Below, piece by piece: positions 26,058 to 34,081 of a stretch of 36,510 bases of DNA. Made by a program: the position numbers and the translations under genes. Positions within the stretch are counted from its first letter, which is position 1. The number at the start of each line of letters is the position of its first letter. The DNA is taken from NCBI GenBank assembly GCA_013298695.1, contig JAAFIS010000014.1:1-36510 (forward strand). Reading direction: 5' to 3'. Source of the stretch: Betaproteobacteria bacterium. Lineage in GTDB: Bacteria > Pseudomonadota > Gammaproteobacteria > Burkholderiales > Casimicrobiaceae. The notes below the pieces were generated by a model. It searched no databases. It saw only the letters and a list, made by a program, of their open reading frames with translations, and was not told the DNA's origin.

Positions 26058-26096
26058 TGGTCGACACGAGCGCGGCGAATGCCCGCGCTGACTTGA

Positions 26097-27185
26097 CTAC
26101 AGCTTTTGCGCTTGCATGAAGTCGTCGAAACCAGCTTCGGTGAAGCGGAACCAGAGGTTCGATTCGCGGCGGAAGCTTGAGTAGTCGTCGTAGATTTTTT
26201 TCCAAGCAGGATTCTTGCTGGAGATGTCGGCGTAGAGATCCATTGCCTCTTTAAACGCTTTGTCCATCAAGTCTTTCGGGAAGCGGTGCAACTTGGTGCC
26301 ACCAGCAACCAATTGCTTGAGGGCAGCAGGGTTGCGAGCGTCGTAGCGCGCTTGCATCGTGGTGTGTGCGATAGCAGCAGCGTTTTCAACGATCGCCTTG
26401 TACTCGGGCGTAAGTGCGTCAAACGCTTTTTGATTAACGTACAAATCAAGCTGCGGGCCGCCTTCCCACCAACCTGGGTAGTAGTAGTGTGGTGCTACTT
26501 TGTTGAAGCCGAGCTTCTGGTCATCATACGGACCGACCCATTCGCATGCGTCAATCGTGCCTTTTTCAAGGGCTTGATAAATCTCGCCGCCAGGAATGTT
26601 TTGTGGAACTGCACCCAGGCGCGCACAAACGCGTCCAGCGAATCCACCTACGCGGAATTTAAGGCCATTGAAGTCAGCCGCCGATTTGATTTCTTTGCGA
26701 TACCAGCCGCCCATTTGCGCACCAGTGTTGCCCATTGGGAAGCTTGTGAAGCCGTAACCCGAGTAGAACTCGCGCATCAGTTTCAGGCCGTTGCCTTCGT
26801 AGGCCCACGCGGTCATCTGACGCGAGTTCAAGCCGAAAGGAATCGCGCAACCCAACGCAAATGCATCGTTCTTGCCGAAGTAGTAGTAAGGTGCGGTGTG
26901 CCCTGCTTCCACCGTACCGTTTTGCACTGCATCGACCAGGCCCGGCATTGGCACCAATTCACCGGCTGCGTGCACCGAGATTTGAAATTTACCGCCCGTC
27001 ATTTTCGATACTTGCTGCGCAAAAATTTCTGCCGCGCCGTAGATCGTGTCAAGGGATTTCGGGAAGCCCGAGGTTAAGCGCCAGCGAACGGCAGGTGCCT
27101 GCCCGATGACAGCGGGCGCGCCAAGAATTGCGCCACCTGTCGCAGCAGCTGCGGCAGTGTTTGCAAGGAAATTACGACGTTGCAT
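26097..27185 (-). CDS. dctP: TRAP transporter periplasmic receptor, alpha-keto-acid (TakP) type
   Basis: The 362-aa solute receptor of a TRAP system. It starts with a twin-arginine type signal, MQRRNFLANTAAAAATGGAI, followed by mature sequence from about residue 31. The sequence closely follows the TakP group, which binds keto acids such as pyruvate: SGFPKSLDTIYGAAEIFAQQ, AGHTAPYYYFGKNDAFALG, GNTGAQMGGWYRKEI, GTIDACEWVGPYDDQKLGFN, and PGWWEGGPQLDLYVNQ. The start is the ATG at 27185, with GGAGAG upstream; the frame is open to 27269 but the signal peptide begins here. Its membrane subunits are most likely the dctQ and dctM products encoded 3 kb away on the other strand. Confidence 0.93.
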   Translation of the reverse strand: MQRRNFLANTAAAAATGGAILGAPAVIGQAPAVRWRLTSGFPKSLDTIYGAAEIFAQQVSKMTGGKFQISVHAAGELVPMPGLVDAVQNGTVEAGHTAPYYYFGKNDAFALGCAIPFGLNSRQMTAWAYEGNGLKLMREFYSGYGFTSFPMGNTGAQMGGWYRKEIKSAADFNGLKFRVGGFAGRVCARLGAVPQNIPGGEIYQALEKGTIDACEWVGPYDDQKLGFNKVAPHYYYPGWWEGGPQLDLYVNQKAFDALTPEYKAIVENAAAIAHTTMQARYDARNPAALKQLVAGGTKLHRFPKDLMDKAFKEAMDLYADISSKNPAWKKIYDDYSSFRRESNLWFRFTEAGFDDFMQAQKL

Positions 27186-27267
27186 AGTCTCTCCAGTAGG
27201 GTTGTGTACGCGTTTAGAAAACGTTTTTTTGTGGTGCTGTTCGCGCATTGCAAATTGATACGAGTTC

Positions 27268-27285
27268 ACGTTCGCGTCAACTTGA
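27268..27285. promoter_or_regulatory. Operator-like sequence upstream of dctP, shared with etfB
   Basis: ACGTTCGCGTCAACTTGA differs at two of 18 positions from the sequence at 6188-6205. It lies 83 bases upstream of the dctP start; the etfB site is 80 bases from its start. Relative to the gene it points the opposite way, which would not matter for a dyad operator. A common regulator is inferred. Confidence 0.45.
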
Positions 27286-27432
27286 TGTGGTATGCAAGCG
27301 CAACCGACCTCAAATTCTAGAAGTGATATCCCATCGCACCGACGGGGGTTTTCCCGCCAGATTGATCCGCGATTAACCTGACAACCGAGCTACGTACAAT
27401 CGAGCGCGAAAACACCATTACAAGGGGACTTC

Positions 27433-28788
27433 ATGGATCATTTCGCTAGCCAAAATGGCGCGCGCGGCAATCGCTTGCTTCGCGTCATTGCGGGCATCTC
27501 GGGGCTCTTTTTCACAACAACGGCATTCGCGGCCTCACCCATGATCGGCCCTGTTCCGCTAGATTTTTTACTGTTCGCAGGGGTGCTCGCTGGCGTCGCG
27601 CTTTTCCATCACCACGCGTTTAAGTTCGCGGTCGGCGGTGCAGTTGTCATCGCGCTCTACAAAATCTTGATTGCCGGCTTCAAGACTGGCACAGGGGTCG
27701 AGGGCTTCATTGGCCATTTGGGGCATGAATGGGTGCTGCTTGCTAACCTGCTGTGTCTCCTGGTTGGGTTCGCATTGCTATCGAACCACTTCGAGAAAAG
27801 CGAACTCCCCAAAGTGCTCCCACACTTTCTGCCTGACGACTGGAAAGGCGGATTCATGTTGCTAGTTCTGGTGTTCGTGCTCTCCGCGTTCCTCGACAAC
27901 ATCGCGGCTGCACTCATCGGTGGCACCATCGCCGCTGCTGTATTCCGCAAGAAAGTGCACATCGGATATCTTGCGGCCATTGTGGCTGCATCGAACGCTG
28001 GCGGTTCAGGTTCGGTTGTCGGTGACACGACTACGACGATGCTTTGGCTCGCAGGCGCATCTCCGTTTTCTGTGCTGGACGCATATGTGGCAGCGGGCAC
28101 AGCCTTAGTCTTCATGGCGTACTTCGCGTCGAAGCAACAACAAGCCTATTCACCGATTATCAAAGACGCGAAGGTAGCGCACCGCGTCGACTGGGCGCGC
28201 ATCGGCATTGTTGTTTGGATCTTGCTTGTAGCGATCGTTGCAAACGTCCTAGTAAACGTTAAGTTTGCTGAAGTCGGCGAGCACTTTCCGGTGCTTGGAG
28301 TCGCGGTCTGGATCGCGATCCTGCTTGCCATCGCCGTGCGTACGCCAGACTGGTCGCTGGTGCCGGGGGCTGCGAAAGGCGCGATCTTCTTGTTGGCGCT
28401 CGTATTGTCTGCATCGATGATGCCGGTAGAAGAATTGCCTCCTGCCTCGTGGGTGACTACATTTGGGTTGGGTTTTTTGTCCGCAGTGTTTGACAACATT
28501 CCACTCACCGAGCTTGCAATAAAACAAGGCGGATACGACTGGGGAATGCTTGCCTATGCGGTCGGTTTTGGCGGTTCCATCTTGTGGTTCGGTTCATCCG
28601 CAGGTGTTGCGCTTTCAAGCCAGTTCCCCGAGGCGCGCAACGCAATTGCTTGGCTCAAGGGCGGGTGGCACGTAGCGGTTGCGTATGTGCTCGGTTTTTT
28701 TGTGATGCTGGTGCTTACCGGATGGCACCCCACACCTCTAAAGGCAACCGCGGAGCTTCTCCAGTTCGCGCAGCTATTCGCTGCTTAG
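27433..28788 (+). CDS. Sodium/proton antiporter-like protein of the ion transporter superfamily (citrate/NhaD-like)
   Basis: A 451-aa integral membrane protein with about 11-12 helices. Two internally related half-repeats each end in a loop with Asp-Asn: SAFLDNIAAALIGGTI (first half) and SAVFDNIPLTELAIKQGG (second half). This doubled DN signature is typical of NhaD/ArsB/citrate-type ion transporters. The segment between, AASNAGGSGSVVGDTTTTML, resembles the substrate hairpin of the family. The N-terminal stretch to about residue 33 (FFTTTAFAASP) may be a cleaved signal or first helix. The start is an ATG with AAGGGGA upstream. A second antiporter-type gene follows. Confidence 0.82.
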   Translation: MDHFASQNGARGNRLLRVIAGISGLFFTTTAFAASPMIGPVPLDFLLFAGVLAGVALFHHHAFKFAVGGAVVIALYKILIAGFKTGTGVEGFIGHLGHEWVLLANLLCLLVGFALLSNHFEKSELPKVLPHFLPDDWKGGFMLLVLVFVLSAFLDNIAAALIGGTIAAAVFRKKVHIGYLAAIVAASNAGGSGSVVGDTTTTMLWLAGASPFSVLDAYVAAGTALVFMAYFASKQQQAYSPIIKDAKVAHRVDWARIGIVVWILLVAIVANVLVNVKFAEVGEHFPVLGVAVWIAILLAIAVRTPDWSLVPGAAKGAIFLLALVLSASMMPVEELPPASWVTTFGLGFLSAVFDNIPLTELAIKQGGYDWGMLAYAVGFGGSILWFGSSAGVALSSQFPEARNAIAWLKGGWHVAVAYVLGFFVMLVLTGWHPTPLKATAELLQFAQLFAA

Positions 28789-28806
28789 CAAGGAGATGCG
28801 CAGCAA

Positions 28807-28832
28807 GCGCTCGCGGGTTGCCACCCGAGCGC
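28807..28832 (+). other. GC-rich hairpin after the first antiporter gene
   Basis: GCGCTC and GGGT (28807-28818, with a two-base bulge) pair with ACCCGAGCGC (28823-28832) across a TGCC loop. It begins 18 bases after the stop codon. There is no T-tract, so it may protect a 3' end or act as a weak terminator. Confidence 0.4.
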
Positions 28833-28903
28833 GTGTTGCGGGAAGCGCGGTTCACAGCAATGGCGCGCTAAATTTACGTAGTCACGATGATTAAAAAAGT
28901 CGC

Positions 28904-28951
28904 GATCGCTCCCCGGCGCTCCGGGTTCCCACGCTTTTGTGCAGCGCGATC
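28904..28951 (+). promoter_or_regulatory. Structured leader before the second antiporter gene
   Basis: GATCGC (28904-28909) pairs with GCGATC (28946-28951), enclosing CCCGG-CGCT-CCGGG (28912-28925) and a weaker CAC-GTG hairpin (28929-28941). The result would be a small three-way arrangement ending 21 bases before the ATG at 28973. It does not match a riboswitch family I can name. It may be a cis-regulatory RNA or a chance fold. Confidence 0.35.
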
Positions 28952-28972
28952 ATTAAATAAACTCGACGAACT

Positions 28973-30256
28973 ATGAGTCCCACCACCATTCAGCTAATCG
29001 GCGCCACACTTTTCGCGCTCGCCATCGTTCACACGTTTTCCGTTAAATATTTTGAGCGGCTTGCTCATCGCTATCCGGCGCACGCAGGCAGTTTCCATTT
29101 CCTAGGCGAGGTCGAAGCAGTATTCGGATTTTGGGCGCTTGTTTTTGTCGCGTTCAAATTTTCGATCACAGGCAAAGCGGCTACCGTTGACTATCTCGAA
29201 GGGCGAAACTTCACGGAGCCCATGTTTGTCTTCGTGATTATGGTGATCGCCGCGTCGAAGCCCATCGTTGATCTCGCAGGTTTTGTGGTGCGCGCGTTGA
29301 CCCGCGCCACCCCTGTGAAAGCTCGTGCGAAGCCTCAAGTGTTCTATTTTTTGGTCCTCGCACTGGTTCCGCTGCTCGGCTCGTTCATCACCGAGCCCGC
29401 AGCCATGACACTGGCCGCTCTTTTGTTGCGCGATCACTTCATGTCGAAGAACGTGTCAACAAAGTTTAAGTATGCGACGGTTGGTGTTTTGTTTGTGAAC
29501 ATCTCGATCGGCGGCACACTGACCGCTTACGCCGCACCGCCGGTTCTTATGGTGGCGCAAACTTGGCAGTGGACAACCTCGTTCATGCTCGCTGAGTTTG
29601 GTTGGCGCGCGGCGCTCGCGGTCGCAGTTAACGCCATCGCGATCACATTGTTTTTCGCACGCGAGCTACGCCATTTGGAATACCACGCAAGCGAGGGCAC
29701 GCGGATAGAAACGCCATGGACCATTGTGTTTGTTAGCCTGTTGTTCTTAGCCGGCGTCGTGGTCTTCGCGCATTACGACAGCGTGTTCATGGGCATCTTT
29801 TTGTTCTTCTTGGGATTCGCCACCGCGTACGGAAAATACCAAGAGAGACTGGTGTTGCGCGAGGCGCTGATGGTGGGATTTTTTCTTGCGGGGCTGGTGG
29901 TGCTCGGCGCACAACAAGCTTGGTGGTTGCAGCCGCTGCTCACCAAAATGTCGCCCGATGCGGTGTATTTCGGCGCGACAGCGCTCACCGCGATTACCGA
30001 TAACGCGGCGATCACGTATCTGGCGTCCCTGGTGCCCAATCTTTCCGACGAATTTAAATACATGGTCGTTGCTGGCGCGGTGACCGGTGGCGGACTCACG
30101 GTGATCGCCAACGCGCCAAACCCTGCGGGCTACTCGATCCTGAAAGGAAACTTCCCTGACGGCGCGATTGGCGCGGGTGGATTACTAGTGGCTGCGTTAC
30201 CGCCGACGCTAGTTGCGGTGTTCACGTTTTGGGTGATGCGAGCTTTGGGAATTTAG
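28973..30256 (+). CDS. Putative Na+/H+ antiporter (PF07399-type)
   Basis: A 427-aa, roughly 11-helix membrane protein. Recognisable segments are HFLGEVEAVFGFWALVFV (43-60), GSFITEPAAMTLAALLLRDH (around 136-155), GGTLTAYAAPPVLMVAQ (180-196), TALTAITDNAAITYLASLVP (335-354) and VTGGGLTVIANAPNPAGYSIL. These fit the putative Na+/H+ antiporter family named in PF07399; transport has mostly been inferred for that family. Its TDNAAITYL loop echoes the DN loops of the preceding protein, so both belong to the wider ion transporter group. The ATG at 28973 has no obvious ribosome site. Confidence 0.85.
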   Translation: MSPTTIQLIGATLFALAIVHTFSVKYFERLAHRYPAHAGSFHFLGEVEAVFGFWALVFVAFKFSITGKAATVDYLEGRNFTEPMFVFVIMVIAASKPIVDLAGFVVRALTRATPVKARAKPQVFYFLVLALVPLLGSFITEPAAMTLAALLLRDHFMSKNVSTKFKYATVGVLFVNISIGGTLTAYAAPPVLMVAQTWQWTTSFMLAEFGWRAALAVAVNAIAITLFFARELRHLEYHASEGTRIETPWTIVFVSLLFLAGVVVFAHYDSVFMGIFLFFLGFATAYGKYQERLVLREALMVGFFLAGLVVLGAQQAWWLQPLLTKMSPDAVYFGATALTAITDNAAITYLASLVPNLSDEFKYMVVAGAVTGGGLTVIANAPNPAGYSILKGNFPDGAIGAGGLLVAALPPTLVAVFTFWVMRALGI

Positions 30257-30266
30257 CTTTAGTATT

Positions 30267-30357
30267 GATCGCCCGGTATTACTGGGCGATCAAATAATTT
30301 ATGTAGTTTTTCAATTATCAGAGTTTTTAGTCGTATCGCCCACGTTAGTTGGGCGAT
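30267..30357. repeat. Paired-palindrome intergenic repeat, copy 5 (longest stems)
   Basis: The left unit has arms GATCGCCCGGTA (30267-30278) and TACTGGGCGATC (30280-30291): 12 pairs with one G-T. The right unit has ATCGCCCAC (30335-30343) and GTTGGGCGAT (30348-30357). Centres are 67 bp apart (30279 and 30346). The bases between are AT-rich. The element starts 10 bases after the antiporter stop and precedes the glyA leader. Confidence 0.8.
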
Positions 30358-30658
30358 GTGTCTAATAGTTGATAGCGTTTTCATTCGCTACGTTTCTATA
30401 ATTCGAGACAGGTACGTAACTGGCGTAGTGCTGCAATGAATTCGCAGCGTTAGGGGGAGTCACCCTCAGGAAGCGTGCCGTTGTGAAAGTGTTTCCGAGT
30501 TTCGAAAGGGCGTCATGAGTTTTCTTGAACGTCTTTATCGACCGGATCGTCATCGAAAAGACACGCTTCGCAACTCCCGCCGTTCGCCTGGGCATGCGCT
30601 GCACACTTCCAAAAAGTGCGCAGTGCCGAACTGCATGTACTGCAAAGGAAAAACGCCC
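30358..30658 (+). promoter_or_regulatory. Leader and probable promoter of glyA
   Basis: TATAAT at 30397-30402 is a consensus -10 box but has no convincing -35 at the right distance. A reading frame from ATG 30515 runs in frame into glyA and would add 48 residues with no family match. It contains the cluster [11 protein letters not shown] and may be chance. CTG..CACTT (30599-30608) pairs with AAGTG..CAG (30614-30623), a hairpin 35 bases before the start. I see no known riboswitch signature. Confidence 0.35.
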
Positions 30659-31918
30659 ATGAACGCTCGCCCAGAATTTTTCGTCTCCTCCCTCGCACAA
30701 GTTGACCCAGAAATTTTCGCAATTGAACAACGCGAAAATCAGCGCCAAGAAGATCACATCGAACTGATCGCATCGGAGAATTACACGAGCAAAGCCGTGA
30801 TGGAAGCGCAAGGCTCGCAGCTAACGAATAAATACGCGGAAGGCTATCCCGGCCGTCGCTACTACGGCGGCTGCGAATACGTCGATCAAGCCGAAACGCT
30901 CGCACTCGATCGCATCAAACAACTCTTCGGCGCGAAATTCGCCAACGTGCAGCCGCACTCAGGCGCGCAGGCGAACACCGCCGTTTACTTCGTACTCATG
31001 CAACCCGGTGAAGCGTTCGTCGGCCTCTCGCTCGCCGAAGGCGGTCACCTCACGCACGGCATGGCGCTCAACATGAGCGGCAAATGGTTCACGCCGCATG
31101 CGTACGGCTTAACCGCAGCAGAAACGATTGACTACGACGCGATGCGCGAAAAAGCGCTCGAAGTCAAACCGAAAATGATCGTCGGCGGCGGCTCTGCTTA
31201 CTCGCTCAAATGGGATTGGGCCAAGATGCGCGAAATCGCCGATGAAGTCGGCGCGAAATTGTGGATCGATATGGCGCATTACTCCGGCTTGATTGCTGCG
31301 GGCGTTTACCCCAACCCAATGCCACACGCGCACGTCGTCACCAGCACCACGCACAAAACATTGCGCGGCCCACGCGGCGGCATCATCCTGACAAACGATG
31401 AAGACCTCGCGAAAAAATTAAACAGCGCCGTCTTCCCCGGCTTGCAGGGCGGCCCGCTGATGCACGTGATCGCCGCAAAAGCAGTCGCCTTCGGCGAAGC
31501 GCTCAAACCTGAATTCAAAACGTATCAACAGCAAGTGTTGAAGAATGCCGACGTGCTAGCGAAAACGCTAGTTGAACGCGGACTCCGCATCGTCTCCGGC
31601 GGCACCGAATCACACCTAATGCTAGTTGACCTCCGCGCCAAAAAAATCACCGGCAAAGAAGCCGAACATGTGCTGCATACCGCACACATGACGTGCAACA
31701 AAAACGCCATCCCGAACGACCCAGAAAAACCAATGGTGACGAGCGGCATTCGTTTGGGTTCGCCTGCGTTCACGACACGCGGATTCAAAGAAGCCGAAGC
31801 GAAAATGGTCGGGAATTTCATTGCGGACGTGCTCGACAATCCGCAGGATGAAGCGACGATTGCGCGAGTGCGTGAGCAGGTGATTGCGCTTTGTTCGCGG
31901 TTTCCGGTTTATCGGTAA
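30659..31918 (+). CDS. glyA: Serine hydroxymethyltransferase
   Basis: PLP-dependent interconversion of serine and glycine with tetrahydrofolate, the main source of one-carbon units. The 419-aa protein has the family N-terminus with [40 protein letters not shown], and the PLP lysine Lys233 in [13 protein letters not shown]. The start is the ATG at 30659, with AAGGAA upstream and family similarity from residue 12 onward; the in-frame ATG at 30515 is rejected. The gene favours codons such as GCG AAA and CGC GAA, as expected for high expression. The next gene's frame begins inside its 3' end. Confidence 0.96.
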   Translation: MNARPEFFVSSLAQVDPEIFAIEQRENQRQEDHIELIASENYTSKAVMEAQGSQLTNKYAEGYPGRRYYGGCEYVDQAETLALDRIKQLFGAKFANVQPHSGAQANTAVYFVLMQPGEAFVGLSLAEGGHLTHGMALNMSGKWFTPHAYGLTAAETIDYDAMREKALEVKPKMIVGGGSAYSLKWDWAKMREIADEVGAKLWIDMAHYSGLIAAGVYPNPMPHAHVVTSTTHKTLRGPRGGIILTNDEDLAKKLNSAVFPGLQGGPLMHVIAAKAVAFGEALKPEFKTYQQQVLKNADVLAKTLVERGLRIVSGGTESHLMLVDLRAKKITGKEAEHVLHTAHMTCNKNAIPNDPEKPMVTSGIRLGSPAFTTRGFKEAEAKMVGNFIADVLDNPQDEATIARVREQVIALCSRFPVYR

Positions 31919-32868
31919 ATGCTTGCATTTTGAATCGCCCTGCCACTCACGTTCGAATTGCAAGAGCGATCACCAGATCGCTCTTTGCCGCGTTTATCTG
32001 CATCCCCTTCCTTTCGCACAGTGCGGCTGTAGAAGTCGAGCCGAGCCCGCCGCCTCCGCAAGTCGATTATGCGGCGGCGGTTGGAGCGTTAGAGAGCGGA
32101 TGGGGAAGTGTTTTCGGAGTTACTACGCTCTACATCGAAAAGAAGTACGATGAGGCTTTCCAGGTCGCTCAATCCGCCAACTCGCCCGGAAGTCCTCATC
32201 TCGCTTATTGGTTGGGCCGGATGTACCTTGAGGGACGAGGCGTCACTCAAAATGCGGCGGAAGCAGAGCGCCTACTTCGGTTGGCAGACGGACAGGGGCT
32301 TGGACACGCATCCCTGCTGCTATCTCAACTCTTCGCGCGTAGTGGTCTAGTCGAAAAAGACTACGAGATCGCCAACCTCTTTCATGCGCGGTGGATCAAA
32401 TACGAGATTGCGAAATCAGAGCTACGTGCGCGAGACGTTCCTCTTTTGGGCGCCGTGTTGAGCGCTGAGGCTAGAGACTCCATCCGATATTGGAAACGCC
32501 GCGCGACGTACTTTCAGAGGCTCTCGACCTACATCGAGCGAAACAAGATCAGGGTCGAGTTGATTGGTCAAGCGACTCCCGCCGGGGCAGCCCGCCCGAC
32601 CCGAATTCCCGGCGAGTGCCGCCCCAGCGGTCCGCCGCGACGTGAGATGCTCAGGCTAGGGACAGATCAAATTGATGGAAACCTGTATTTTTTTGTTGGA
32701 ATTGATGGAAAGCCAGAAGGCATGGTGGTCGAGGGTTTGACAGACTTGAAGTTGGCGGTGACTACGCTCGCTATCTTCGACGACGCACTCGGAAGACGAG
32801 ATTGTTTATTTGGCGAGGGATTGAAGAACGAGATTGTGCAACTCCCATTCACGTTCAAACTTGAATAG
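31891..32868 (+). CDS. Secreted Sel1-repeat protein with TonB C-terminal-like end
   Basis: Not a named family as a whole. After a hydrophobic export signal (about residues 28-46, [16 protein letters not shown]) comes a Pro-rich stretch (PSPPPPQ), then Sel1/TPR-type repeats: [20 protein letters not shown] (104-123) and a weaker second copy. The last 60 residues, with [13 protein letters not shown] and the closing [10 protein letters not shown], look like a TonB C-terminal-type domain. The start is uncertain: TTG 31891 inside glyA has an AGGTG upstream, while TTG 31930 would give a more usual signal peptide. No ATG is available. It is probably cotranscribed with glyA. Confidence 0.7.
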   Translation: MFAVSGLSVNACILNRPATHVRIARAITRSLFAAFICIPFLSHSAAVEVEPSPPPPQVDYAAAVGALESGWGSVFGVTTLYIEKKYDEAFQVAQSANSPGSPHLAYWLGRMYLEGRGVTQNAAEAERLLRLADGQGLGHASLLLSQLFARSGLVEKDYEIANLFHARWIKYEIAKSELRARDVPLLGAVLSAEARDSIRYWKRRATYFQRLSTYIERNKIRVELIGQATPAGAARPTRIPGECRPSGPPRREMLRLGTDQIDGNLYFFVGIDGKPEGMVVEGLTDLKLAVTTLAIFDDALGRRDCLFGEGLKNEIVQLPFTFKLE

Positions 32869-32872
32869 TTTC

Positions 32873-32924
32873 GTAGGGTGGGCACATACGAATCGAAACG
32901 GTGGGCACGGGGTGCCCACCCTAC
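32873..32924. repeat. REP-like palindromic repeat (GTAGGGTGGGCAC type)
   Basis: GTAGGGTGGGCAC (32873-32885) pairs perfectly with GTGCCCACCCTAC (32912-32924). A second direct copy of GTGGGCAC (32901-32908) makes an alternative tight hairpin with 32912-32919 across three G. This word pair is common as a dispersed repeat in many bacteria. It fills the gap between the Sel1 protein gene and the orphan antitoxin gene and ends 9 bases before the latter. Confidence 0.8.
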
Positions 32925-32933
32925 AATTTGCCT

Positions 32934-33248
32934 GTGAAAACGACTAAGCGAAAAGTTCCATACCCAAAACCCGGCGAAATTCTGCTCGAAGATTTTCTGA
33001 AGCCTATGGGCATCACGCAATATCGCCTTGCGAAAGAAATCGGCGCATCGCAGTGGCGTATCGGCGAAATCGTTGCGGGTACGCGCGCAATCACGGCTGA
33101 CACGGGACTACGTTTGTCAAAGTTCTTTGGCATGTCTGACAGTTTCTGGATGGGTCTCCAATTCGATCACTGCGCAGCGCACGCGAAAGATGGGCTTAGA
33201 GATGTGCTGCGCGGCATTCGTCCATGGGAAGCGGTTGCGGTTGCGTGA
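32934..33248 (+). CDS. HigA-type antitoxin without adjacent toxin
   Basis: A 104-aa XRE-family protein of the HigA/VapI type. The sequence shows the family opening PKPGEILLEDFLKPMGITQ, the helix-turn-helix AKEIGASQWRIGEIVAGTR, and the end TGLRLSKFFGMSDSFWMGLQ. The start is a GTG at 32934, since residues before it (open to 32901) come from the repeat. A HigB toxin normally precedes it; here the Sel1 protein gene and a REP-like repeat are upstream instead. It may be an orphan regulator or the remains of a module. It differs clearly from the second HigA 430 bases downstream. Confidence 0.85.
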   Translation: MKTTKRKVPYPKPGEILLEDFLKPMGITQYRLAKEIGASQWRIGEIVAGTRAITADTGLRLSKFFGMSDSFWMGLQFDHCAAHAKDGLRDVLRGIRPWEAVAVA

Positions 33249-33363
33249 AAGTCGTTTGTCGACAATGACGCTACATCGCCTGTGTCAGCGAACGAGCGCG
33301 GTGAAGCCCGCGCCCGCAGGCGCGCGCGTTGGCACCGAACGCGCCCTCCACGAATTCGCAAAC

Positions 33364-33398
33364 TTGCAGCTTGTATACCGTAGCGTTACAATATACAA
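33364..33398 (+). promoter_or_regulatory. higBA promoter overlapped by an inverted-repeat operator
   Basis: TTGCAG (33364-33369) and TACAAT (33387-33392) are spaced by exactly 17 bases. TTGTATA (33371-33377) and TATACAA (33392-33398) form a 7-bp inverted repeat that covers the spacer and the -10 box. The repeat ends directly at the higB ATG. HigA autorepression at such a site is standard for the family. The predicted transcript start falls at about the ATG. Confidence 0.7.
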
Positions 33399-33680
33399 AT
33401 GGCGATCAAATCGTTTACACATAAAGGACTGGAAAATTTCTTTCTGAAAGGATCGAAAGCAGGAATTCAGCCGCACCACGCAGACCGATTAAGTCGCCAA
33501 CTTGCCCAATTGAATCGCGCCACGAACCCGTCTGATATGAACATCGCAGGCTGGCGATTGCACTCGCTCGGCGGCAAACTCGCAGACCATCATTCAATTT
33601 GGGTAAATGGAAACTATCGAATGACGTTCAAATTTAGTGGAACTGATGCGATTTTGATTGATTATCAGGACTATCACTAA
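33399..33680 (+). CDS. higB: HigB toxin (RelE/ParE superfamily)
   Basis: A 93-aa ribosome-dependent mRNA interferase. It shows FTHKGLENFFLKGSKAGIQ at the start, WRLHSLGGKLADHHSIWVNG in the middle, and the closing YRMTFKFSGTDAILIDYQDYH-type strand ending in DYH. This is the HigB consensus. The ATG at 33399 abuts the operator and lacks a ribosome site, consistent with a leaderless message. It overlaps higA by one base (TAATG). Confidence 0.92.
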   Translation: MAIKSFTHKGLENFFLKGSKAGIQPHHADRLSRQLAQLNRATNPSDMNIAGWRLHSLGGKLADHHSIWVNGNYRMTFKFSGTDAILIDYQDYH

Positions 33681-34009
33681 TGAGATACGGAGCAAAACTT
33701 ATGATGCGACAACACAACCCTCCACATCCCGGCGCAACGTTACGTGAAGACGTTTTGCCCGCGCTCGGTTTATCCGTTACCGAAGCCGCGTCGCAGCTCG
33801 GCGTTACGCGTCCTGCGCTGTCGCGCGTGCTAAATGAACATGCCGCAATTTCGCCGGAAATGGCGCGCCGCATCGAAGCCTGGCTTGGCGTTGATCGCGG
33901 CGGACGCGCGGAGGTGTGGCTCGGCATGCAGCTCGATCACGATTTGTGGCATGCCCGCAAGCGCCCTGCGCCTAAAGTCAAACGGGCACCAACGCTGGTC
34001 GCCACGTAA
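33680..34009 (+). CDS. higA: HigA antitoxin
   Basis: A 109-aa antitoxin and autorepressor, paired with the HigB just upstream. HPGATLREDVLPALGLSVTE (15-34), the helix-turn-helix ASQLGVTRPALSRVLNEHAA (36-55) and EVWLGMQLDHDLWHAR (about 78-93) are the family marks. The start at 33680 overlaps the toxin stop; a second ATG pair at 33701-33706 (MM) is an alternative that lies closer to the usual family start. The module is complete and looks intact. Confidence 0.92.
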   Translation: MRYGAKLMMRQHNPPHPGATLREDVLPALGLSVTEAASQLGVTRPALSRVLNEHAAISPEMARRIEAWLGVDRGGRAEVWLGMQLDHDLWHARKRPAPKVKRAPTLVAT

Positions 34010-34081
34010 TCACGTTGGCAGCAAGCGGTCTGCTTCAATGACATACGCTCCCTCTTCTCTCACTAAGCGATAGCAACTGCC

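Noticed and set aside
30515-30658. N-terminal extension or leader peptide of glyA
   Set aside because: It does not resemble SHMT, and the ATG at 30659 has its own ribosome site and the family start.
30358-30658. Glycine riboswitch before glyA
   Set aside because: I could not find the conserved tandem aptamer cores; only one hairpin is evident.
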